Below are positions 1 through 5,202 of a DNA stretch of 5,202 bases, piece by piece. A program made the translations under genes and the position numbers. Within the stretch, counting starts at the first letter, position 1. Every line of letters begins with the position of its first letter. Source of the DNA: Spirochaetaceae bacterium (GTDB taxonomy: Bacteria; Spirochaetota; Spirochaetia; DSM-2461); assembly GCA_016342385.1 (NCBI GenBank), contig JAEINM010000316.1, positions 1 through 5,202 on the forward strand, read 5' to 3'. The notes beneath the pieces are model-generated. The model ran no database searches and was not told the DNA's origin. It worked only from the letters and a program-made list of their open reading frames with translations.

Positions 1-124
1 CGGCAGAGTTATTGAGGTTAATTCTGATGATTATGAAACATCTCTCGAAATCAAAATAAGGCCTGTGATTGATTTTTCAAAACTTGAATATGTCTATGTT
101 ATTACGGGTATCGAAAATGATTAG
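1..124 (+). CDS. mreC: MreC C-terminal end (partial, 5' truncated by window)
   Basis: Reading from base 2 gives 40 codons ending in TAG at 122-124; base 1 is the last base of a preceding codon. The visible tail contains FSKLEYVYVITGIEND, which resembles the usual end of MreC, where a hydrophobic beta-strand of the form 'L-x-Y-V-x-V-(I/L)' closes the second beta-barrel domain. MreC is a bitopic membrane protein whose periplasmic beta domains bind PBP2 and activate the RodA-PBP2 pair. The identification rests on this short tail plus its place directly before mreD, so it is strong by context but modest by sequence alone. The stop lies inside the start of mreD: the ATGATTAG at 117-124 contains both the mreD ATG and the mreC TAG, an 8-nt overlap that suggests coupled translation. 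Domain organisation, start and upstream regulation are outside the window. Confidence 0.85.
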   Translation, partial: GRVIEVNSDDYETSLEIKIRPVIDFSKLEYVYVITGIEND

Positions 125-620
125 AAAAGCCATAACCAGTACATTTATTCTGATATTTTGTCTTATTCTTCAATCGACTTTACTTCGATATATTTCCTTT
201 TTAGAAGTTATCCCAAATCTCTATCTCATTTATCTTGTCTATACTTCTATATCCAATGGAGGACTCCATGGAACTGTCTGTGGATTTGTATCTGGTTTTA
301 TAGAGGATGCCATTAGTATTTCTCCTCTTGGTTTTCATGCTCTGATAAAAACTATAATCGCTTCGATCTATAGTTCTTTCAAGGGATTAATTATTCTGGA
401 CCGGGTTGTTATGCCCATGATTTTTATTCTGCTGGCAACAGTTCTCAATAGAATCCTGGCATCCAGTATTATCTCTTTGTTCTCTTTGTCAGTTCCACTA
501 CATAGCATTTTCTCTAAGTTCTTTTTAATTGAAATAGGATACAATATCATTTTAACTCCTGTGGTTTTTCTTATAGCAGACGGAATAAAACAAAGATTTT
601 CCCCCAGAGGATATGAGTAA
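117..620 (+). CDS. mreD: Rod shape-determining protein MreD
   Basis: A 167-residue, very hydrophobic protein, the usual size for MreD (about 160-170 aa). MreD is a polytopic inner-membrane component of the elongasome that works with MreC to regulate RodA-PBP2. Hydrophobic segments that could span the membrane lie at about residues 6-24, 31-46, 48-66, 72-92, 98-122 and 134-155, followed by a short basic cytoplasmic end (IKQRFSPRGYE). The family's glycine-rich core is visible: NGG at 47-49, GFVSGFIED at 56-64 and PLG at 70-72, matching the common 'GF..G...D.....LG' pattern. The start was set at ATG 117, giving MIRKAITS. An in-frame ATG at 69 exists, but its 16 extra residues (MIFQNLNMSMLL...) are just the mreC tail read in another frame and would overlap mreC by 56 nt. 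The site before ATG 117 is weak (GGG at 106-108), consistent with translation coupled to mreC. The stop TAA overlaps the next ATG by 1 nt. Confidence 0.93.
   Translation: MIRKAITSTFILIFCLILQSTLLRYISFLEVIPNLYLIYLVYTSISNGGLHGTVCGFVSGFIEDAISISPLGFHALIKTIIASIYSSFKGLIILDRVVMPMIFILLATVLNRILASSIISLFSLSVPLHSIFSKFFLIEIGYNIILTPVVFLIADGIKQRFSPRGYE
606..610 (+). promoter_or_regulatory. Ribosome binding site for mrdA (PBP2)
   Basis: AGAGG lies 9 nt before the ATG at 620 and inside the last codons of mreD. Together with the TAATG stop/start overlap it supports ATG 620 as the mrdA start and suggests re-initiation by ribosomes finishing mreD. Confidence 0.6.
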
Positions 621-2515
621 TGAAAGGATTTCTCGGCAGCAGTTCAGGGTCTAATGTCAGTAGATCAAGGCTGATAATTGTCGGAGCTGTTTTTGTTTTC
701 ACTTTTTTTATTTATCTCACTCATTTATTCTCACTTCAGGTAGTTAATGCGGTTTTATATCAGAAAAAAGCCAGAGATGTCAGCGAAAGATCTGATATTA
801 TTCCAGCACAGAGGGGAAAGATCTATGATCGGAACTATGATAATCCCCTGGCCATGAATATTGATTCTTTTGCTATTCTTGTTACTCCTGCCGAAGTTCA
901 AGATCGTTCTATTGATGAGCTGGTGGATAAAATCAGCAGCATAATAAATATTTCTGCCGATGAATTAAAAAGAAAAATTCCCAGAAGTACAGCGAATAAG
1001 TATCAGGCAGTAGAACTAGTCTCCGGTGTCTCCTTTGAAAATATTGCCTATATTGCAGAACATATTGATGAATTCAGCGGGGTTTCCTGGTCTAGCAAAC
1101 CACTAAGATACTATAACATGACAGGTTCAATCTCTCATATTATCGGCTATATCGGAGGAATCACTTCTTCAGAACTTCAGGTCCTTTACAATCAGGGTTA
1201 CGCTTATGACTCTGTGTTGGGAAAAAGGGGAATTGAAAAACAGTATGATATGATTCTACGGGGAACAAATGGCAGAAGAATTAAGACCGTAGACGTAAAA
1301 GGTCGTGATATTGACCGGGAAGATCTTATTGAGCCACCTCAGAATGGAATGAATATCAGGTTGACAATAGATAGAAATATTCAGGAACTTGCAGAAAAAG
1401 CCCTGGGTCCCAGAAAAGGTTCGGTTGTCGTTCTTCAGCCATCTACGGGAGAAATTGTAGCAATGGTTTCCTATCCTAATTTTAATCCCAATCTTTTTTC
1501 AATACCCGGACCTACAAATTTTGGTGTTTTGAGTCTTGATCCCGACTTTCCCTTTTTAAATAGAGCCATTCAATCACAATATGCTCCTGCTTCCACTTTT
1601 AAGCTTGTTTTAACAACAGCTCTTCTTGATACAGAAGCATTTGATCCTGAGAGGACGATTACCTGTACTGGGGAATTGGAGATTGGAAACCGTATTACCC
1701 ATTGTCATAAGTTGAGTGGTCATGGGCCTGTGAACCTACAAGAAGCTTTAGAGCAGTCATGTAATATCTATTTTGGAACTGTCGGTATGGAATATCTCGG
1801 AATTGATGTCATTTCTCAATATGCCCGGTATCTTGGCTTATCCAGTGTCACTGGTATTGACCTACCCGGGGAAGTGGCAGGGAATATTCCTACAAAAGCC
1901 TGGAAAGAGAGTGTATATAATAATACGTGGCAGAAAGGAGACACATACAATGCGTCTATCGGCCAGGGTTTTGTCACATCCACACCTCTTCAGGTGGCCA
2001 CTGAGATTGCCATGATTGTTAACGATGGTATCGCTTATAGACCACATATCCTGAAGGAGGTCATTGATCCGATTTCAGGAGAAGTTCACGAACGGATTGA
2101 AAAAGAGATATTGAGAACATCACCCATAAAATATGAGACTTTTCAGACTTTAAAAGAATATATGAGAAGCGTTGTCACAGATGGTACTTCGAATGTTGTA
2201 ATTTTAAATACTCAGGTTGACGTCGCGGCAAAAACCGGTACTGGCCAGGCTTGGGGACTTAATGAGAACTGGCATTCCTGGTTTGCTTCTTTCGGACCAT
2301 ATGAAACTGATAATCCAGATGAGAGGTATGTTGTACTGACTATGGTAGAGGCTTCTAATGAATGGGAATGGTGGGCGCCTAAAGCCGCAGATATTATTTA
2401 TGAGGGACTATTCGGGAATAAGACTTACGAAGAAGTCATCAGGGATTTTAAAAAGCGGAGAGTCTGGTATGCATGGGATATCCCACTAGAGGAGGATACC
2501 GATGGCAACGAATAG
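620..2515 (+). CDS. mrdA: Penicillin-binding protein 2 (elongasome transpeptidase)
   Basis: A 631-residue class B penicillin-binding protein, within the usual PBP2 size range. It crosslinks nascent peptidoglycan on the outer face of the inner membrane and is the partner of RodA. One N-terminal transmembrane anchor spans about residues 18-38 after a short basic cytoplasmic tail. The dimerisation (pedestal) domain follows, with the RGKIYDRN motif at 65-72 and the GxxGxx(I)E region GKRGIEKQYD at 201-210. The transpeptidase domain starts near residue 247. Its three active-site motifs are intact: STFK at 325-328 (nucleophile Ser325, general base Lys328), SCN at 380-382 and KTGT at 538-541. Four possible metal ligands surround the active site: Cys349, Cys362, His368 and Cys381 (see findings). 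The text around the serine is YAPAS rather than the commoner YPPGS, and KTGTGQ replaces KTGTAQ. The acidic C-terminus (LEEDTDGNE) overlaps the rodA start by 14 nt and carries its ribosome binding site. A division-specific paralogue (FtsI/PBP3) is less likely because mreD and rodA flank it. Confidence 0.97.
   Translation: MKGFLGSSSGSNVSRSRLIIVGAVFVFTFFIYLTHLFSLQVVNAVLYQKKARDVSERSDIIPAQRGKIYDRNYDNPLAMNIDSFAILVTPAEVQDRSIDELVDKISSIINISADELKRKIPRSTANKYQAVELVSGVSFENIAYIAEHIDEFSGVSWSSKPLRYYNMTGSISHIIGYIGGITSSELQVLYNQGYAYDSVLGKRGIEKQYDMILRGTNGRRIKTVDVKGRDIDREDLIEPPQNGMNIRLTIDRNIQELAEKALGPRKGSVVVLQPSTGEIVAMVSYPNFNPNLFSIPGPTNFGVLSLDPDFPFLNRAIQSQYAPASTFKLVLTTALLDTEAFDPERTITCTGELEIGNRITHCHKLSGHGPVNLQEALEQSCNIYFGTVGMEYLGIDVISQYARYLGLSSVTGIDLPGEVAGNIPTKAWKESVYNNTWQKGDTYNASIGQGFVTSTPLQVATEIAMIVNDGIAYRPHILKEVIDPISGEVHERIEKEILRTSPIKYETFQTLKEYMRSVVTDGTSNVVILNTQVDVAAKTGTGQAWGLNENWHSWFASFGPYETDNPDERYVVLTMVEASNEWEWWAPKAADIIYEGLFGNKTYEEVIRDFKKRRVWYAWDIPLEEDTDGNE
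2489..2496 (+). promoter_or_regulatory. Strong ribosome binding site for rodA inside the mrdA coding end
   Basis: GAGGAGGA has its GGAGG core at 2491-2495, 6 nt before the rodA ATG at 2502. It is the best Shine-Dalgarno match at any gene start in the window and fixes the rodA start, even though that start overlaps mrdA by 14 nt. In the mrdA frame the same bases encode the Glu-Glu-Asp of the acidic PBP2 tail. Confidence 0.85.
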
Positions 2516-3815
2516 AGATGTTCTGAAATTCGATATCATACTTTTTATCACGACAATCGCTCTTATGGTTATTGGTATTTTTTTTATTTATTCCAGTGGA
2601 GTGAACTCTGCGGGAATCAGCGTCTCTAATGAGTGGATTAAGCAGATTATCTGGGTCATCTCCAGCATTGTTATCATTATATTATTTACAATTTATGATT
2701 ATGCAAAATTCAAACTTATCTCTTTTTATATCTATATCGTTATGGTTCTCCTCTTGATCTTTACTTTGATATTTGGAAATTATGTCAATGGTGCCCGTTC
2801 GTGGCTTGGAATTGGACCTTTTGGAATCCAGCCTGGGGAATTTTCAAAAATTGCATTAATTTTATATCTCGGATCCTTTCTCGATGATAACTACAAGACG
2901 ATTTTTACTTTAAAGAAATTCATACAGGCTATTGTTATTATTGCCATACCTATGCTGTTGATTCTGGTTCAACCGGACTTCGGTTCAGCCATAGTCAACG
3001 TTCCTATATTCCTGGTCATGATGTTTCTGGCCGGTGCTAGAATAAAGCATCTGATATACTTGATTATAACGGGGTCCCTGATCATCTATCTGACGGCTCT
3101 ACCGGCATGGAGTGAATACATTGCCCGGGAAGAGGTTCTCATTATCAATGTTCTGACACAATGGGCTACTTTGAAATATGTTATAGCCGCCCTGATACTG
3201 ATTATTCTGCTCTCTGCTGCAGGACTGAGGTTTTTTAAAGCCTCTTATTATTACTGGATTATCTACTTTACTTCTTCATTTACTCTTGCTTTGGTGGGTT
3301 CAATTGGTGGGCGCCTGGTTTTAAAGGGTTACCAGATAATGAGATTGATTATATTTATCGATCCTCAGGTTGATCCTCAGGGCGCGGGATGGAATATGAT
3401 CCAATCCATAACTGCCGTTGGAGCTGGGGGGATCTGGGGCAGGGGATATCTTCAGGGAACACAATCTCACCTTCAATATCTGCCTCAGCAGAACAGTGAT
3501 TTTATTTTTTCTATTTTTTCAGAAGAAGCCGGTTTTGTTGGAGCGATCATTGTTTTTGCACTATATATACTGCTACTGGTCCGAAGTCTTATCGTTGTAG
3601 ACAGAGCTAATGACCGTTATGGCGTTGCCGTGGGCAGCGGAATAATCGGTATGATTTTCTTTCACGTCATTATTAATACAGGAATGGCCATTGGAATTAT
3701 GCCGATAACAGGTATTCCTCTCTTCTTTCTCTCCTATGGGGGCTCCTCCTTATGGACTGCTTCAATTGGAATCGGTATTCTACTTAGTATTTATCAAAGA
3801 AGATACAGGAATTAA
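2502..3815 (+). CDS. rodA: RodA, SEDS-family peptidoglycan glycosyltransferase
   Basis: A 437-residue polytopic membrane protein of the SEDS (RodA/FtsW/SpoVE) family. It polymerises lipid II into glycan strands during cell elongation and pairs with the PBP2 encoded just upstream. Family motifs in order: NGARSWLGIGPFGIQPGEFSK at 96-116, with the conserved Trp101 and the QPxE(F)xK signature; QPDFGSA at 157-163; GYQIMRLIIFIDPQVDPQG at 276-294, the extracellular catalytic loop in which Asp291 of the DPxG element aligns with the essential acidic residue of other RodA proteins; GWNMIQS and AVGAGGIWGRG at 296-315; GTQSHLQYLPQQNSDFIF at 319-336; EEAGFVG at 341-347; and PITGIPLFFLSYGGSS at 401-416. 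About twelve membrane segments are visible instead of the usual ten, because about 70 residues (near 204-273) are inserted before the catalytic loop. LPQQNSDFIF departs from the commoner LPExHTDFIF. Location next to mreCD and pbp2 favours RodA over FtsW. The start is supported by GGAGG 6 nt upstream. Confidence 0.97.
   Translation: MATNRDVLKFDIILFITTIALMVIGIFFIYSSGVNSAGISVSNEWIKQIIWVISSIVIIILFTIYDYAKFKLISFYIYIVMVLLLIFTLIFGNYVNGARSWLGIGPFGIQPGEFSKIALILYLGSFLDDNYKTIFTLKKFIQAIVIIAIPMLLILVQPDFGSAIVNVPIFLVMMFLAGARIKHLIYLIITGSLIIYLTALPAWSEYIAREEVLIINVLTQWATLKYVIAALILIILLSAAGLRFFKASYYYWIIYFTSSFTLALVGSIGGRLVLKGYQIMRLIIFIDPQVDPQGAGWNMIQSITAVGAGGIWGRGYLQGTQSHLQYLPQQNSDFIFSIFSEEAGFVGAIIVFALYILLLVRSLIVVDRANDRYGVAVGSGIIGMIFFHVIINTGMAIGIMPITGIPLFFLSYGGSSLWTASIGIGILLSIYQRRYRN
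3807..3810 (+). promoter_or_regulatory. Ribosome binding site for the radical SAM gene
   Basis: AGGA lies 7 nt before ATG 3818 and within the last codons of rodA. It supports this start and, with the 2-nt gap after the rodA stop, suggests that the radical SAM gene is read from the same transcript. Confidence 0.6.
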
Positions 3816-3817
3816 AT

Positions 3818-5202
3818 ATGAAAAAAATTAACCCCCTTAGGGAGTTGAGAAAAGAACTTTTAAGTGTAGGAAAACCAGGGAGATATGTTGGTGGTGAATA
3901 TGGTATTCACACCTATACAGAAGACCAGCCCTTAAAAATAGCTATATGTTTTCCCGATTTATATGAAATCGGAATGTCAAATAATGCAGTAAAAATCCTC
4001 TACAATAAGTTTAACAGCATTGAAGGTGTTCAGTGTGAGCGTGTATTTGCTCCCGCTCCGGATTTTGAGGAGATTCTGAGAGAGAAGAATATACCTTTAT
4101 ATTCTCTTGAGACCGGTATAACTCTTAAAGATTTTGATATAATCGGTTTTTCTGTGGGATATGAGCTGTCGGCTACCAATATTCTGACTATTCTTGAATT
4201 GGGACAAATCCCGATAAATAATTCCGACAGAAAAGCGGATGATCCGATTGTCATTGCCGGTGGTCCCGCTGTGACAAATCCACTGCCCTTTTCCCAATTT
4301 ATTGATGCTGTGTTCATCGGTGAAGGGGAGGCTCAAATCGATGCCATTTTTCCCGATCTTGTCCAGCTGAAGAAAAAGGGAGAATCCCGTACAGGTTTAT
4401 TTAATAGAATTTCTAAGGATTCTACTGTTTGGACCAAAGGTAAAAAAGATACTGTAAAAAGGGCCATGTGGAAGGATTTCGGAAAAGAATATGATGAGCA
4501 CAGTATGATGCCGGTGCCCACCGTCGATACAGTTCAGGAGCATGGCGTTATTGAAATAATGAGAGGGTGTCCCAATGGCTGCCGTTTCTGCCATGCGGGA
4601 TATTTTTACAGACCTCTGCGCCAGAAAGATTACAAAACAATTGTAGAAGAGGCTGAGCATATTATTAATAAATGCGGATATAGGAAAATTACACTATCTT
4701 CATTATCCACAGGTGATTTTTCCAATCTTTTACCTCTGGTGCAAAATCTCAATAAGCGATTTAAGCATAGAGGAGTTTCTTTTCAGCTACCTTCCTTGAG
4801 AGTGAATTCTGTAACACTTCCCCTATTGGCGGAAATATCTGAAGTGAGAAAAAGCAGTCTCACCTTTGCTGTCGAGACTCCCCGCGAAGACTGGCAACGG
4901 GGGATGAATAAGGAAGTGCCCAAAGATAAAATAATCGATATTCTTCTGGAAGCGAAAGAGCAGGGATGGAAACTGGCCAAGTTTTACTTCATGATCGGAC
5001 TGCCGACAGCCAAGGGAGAAGATGAAATTCAGCCGATTATTGATTTTCTCCTGGATATTCAGAATAAAGTTAAAATGAAGATCAATGTCAATGTGGGTAC
5101 ATTTATTCCGAAACCACATACCCCCTTCCAGTGGGGGGCTCAATTTACTGACGAAATATCTATGGAAAAAATCCGAACACTTCGTGATGCTTTAAGGGGA
5201 AA
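3818..5202 (+). CDS. TIGR03960-type (B12-binding-like) radical SAM protein, 3' truncated by window
   Basis: An open frame of 461 codons from ATG 3818, with no stop before the window ends. Residues 40-175 form an alpha/beta domain like the cobalamin-binding-type domain of this family: FPDLYEIGMSN at 45-55, ERVFAPAPDFE at 74-84, LETGITLKDFDIIGFSVGYELSATN at 97-121, IAGGPAVTNPLPFSQFIDA at 146-164 and IGEGE at 167-171. It lacks a DxHxxG cobalamin-ligand motif. The radical SAM core begins near 243: RGCPNGCRFCHAGYFYRPLR at 249-268 carries C-x3-C-x2-C (Cys251, Cys255, Cys258), which would hold the [4Fe-4S] cluster that cleaves S-adenosylmethionine. Further family-like blocks are LSSLSTGDF (293-301), FYFMIGLPTAKGEDE (389-403) and GTFIPKPHTPFQW (427-439). 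No signal peptide or membrane segment is seen, so it is probably cytoplasmic. The substrate is not known to me. The gene starts 2 nt after rodA with an AGGA site 7 nt upstream. Full-length relatives are usually around 600 residues or longer, sometimes fused to a TIGR03936/DUF2344 domain; whether that applies here cannot be seen. Confidence 0.94.
   Translation, partial: MKKINPLRELRKELLSVGKPGRYVGGEYGIHTYTEDQPLKIAICFPDLYEIGMSNNAVKILYNKFNSIEGVQCERVFAPAPDFEEILREKNIPLYSLETGITLKDFDIIGFSVGYELSATNILTILELGQIPINNSDRKADDPIVIAGGPAVTNPLPFSQFIDAVFIGEGEAQIDAIFPDLVQLKKKGESRTGLFNRISKDSTVWTKGKKDTVKRAMWKDFGKEYDEHSMMPVPTVDTVQEHGVIEIMRGCPNGCRFCHAGYFYRPLRQKDYKTIVEEAEHIINKCGYRKITLSSLSTGDFSNLLPLVQNLNKRFKHRGVSFQLPSLRVNSVTLPLLAEISEVRKSSLTFAVETPREDWQRGMNKEVPKDKIIDILLEAKEQGWKLAKFYFMIGLPTAKGEDEIQPIIDFLLDIQNKVKMKINVNVGTFIPKPHTPFQWGAQFTDEISMEKIRTLRDALRG

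Noticed and set aside
69..116. Possible upstream in-frame ATG at 69 for mreD adding 16 residues.
   Set aside because: The added stretch is the mreC tail in another frame, does not look like an MreD N-terminus, and would force a 56-nt overlap. ATG 117 gives a normal-length MreD with an ATGATTAG overlap.
1934..2015. AAAGGAG followed 9 nt later by an out-of-frame ATG (1950) inside mrdA, giving a 21-residue frame.
   Set aside because: The Shine-Dalgarno-like bases encode conserved PBP2 text (WQKGDTYN), and the short peptide (MRLSARVLSH...) has no recognisable features. Probably chance.
2054..2060. Perfect AAGGAGG inside mrdA, which could mark an internal start.
   Set aside because: It encodes the LKEV of PBP2, and the only nearby start (TTG 2064) opens a frame that stops after a few codons.
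3360..3381. 10-bp direct repeat (GATCCTCAGG twice, 12-nt period) in rodA, encoding DPQV-DPQG.
   Set aside because: The double 'DP' is a normal feature of the RodA catalytic loop (E. coli has a similar DPxxDPxG), so the repeat follows from protein conservation rather than a recent duplication or regulatory site.
3811..3820. Possible terminator or promoter between rodA and the radical SAM gene.
   Set aside because: Only 2 nt separate stop and start, and no hairpin with a U-run or clear -10/-35 pair was seen around the junction.
4030..5143. Several minus-strand open frames of 60-106 codons opposite the radical SAM gene.
   Set aside because: They overlap each other in different frames, lack family motifs, and are antisense to a strongly conserved coding sequence. 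They are shadows of that gene.

Overview
The window is a gene-dense, single-strand (+) piece of a bacterial cell-shape (elongasome) operon from a moderately AT-rich genome. In order it holds the last 40 codons of mreC, a complete mreD, a complete class B penicillin-binding protein 2 gene (mrdA/pbp2), a complete rodA, and the first 461 codons of a radical SAM gene of the TIGR03960 ('B12-binding radical SAM') type that runs off the right edge. There is no intergenic space to speak of: mreC/mreD overlap by 8 nt, mreD/mrdA by 1 nt (TAATG), mrdA/rodA by 14 nt, and rodA and the radical SAM gene are 2 nt apart. No promoter, terminator, RNA gene, repeat array or mobile element was recognised. mreB and most of mreC are expected just upstream.

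How the genes work together: MreC and MreD are membrane scaffold proteins linking cytoplasmic MreB filaments to the wall-synthesis enzymes. RodA is the SEDS glycan polymerase that makes lateral-wall peptidoglycan strands. PBP2 is its partner transpeptidase, which crosslinks them. The catalytic motifs of both enzymes are present (PBP2 STFK/SCN/KTG; RodA NGARSW, QPDFGSA and the DPQVDPQG loop). The fifth gene is a cytoplasmic-looking Fe-S radical enzyme whose substrate is unknown to me. Its 2-nt spacing to rodA makes co-transcription very likely.

Organism: gene order mreC-mreD-pbp2-rodA, a RodA about 70 residues longer than the E. coli enzyme, and the overall sequence flavour suggest a spirochaete (Spirochaeta/Treponema-like). 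This is an inference from gene order and protein character, not a database match. Clostridia also place a TIGR03960 gene near shape and septation genes, so a non-spirochaete source is not excluded.

The main points worth a second look are a probable Cys/Cys/His/Cys metal site in PBP2 at the positions of the zinc site known in gammaproteobacterial PBP2, an apparent extra helix pair inserted in RodA just before its catalytic loop, and the tight coupling of an uncharacterised radical SAM enzyme to the elongasome genes. I do not see a wholly novel system here: the region is mostly conserved housekeeping DNA with unusual details.
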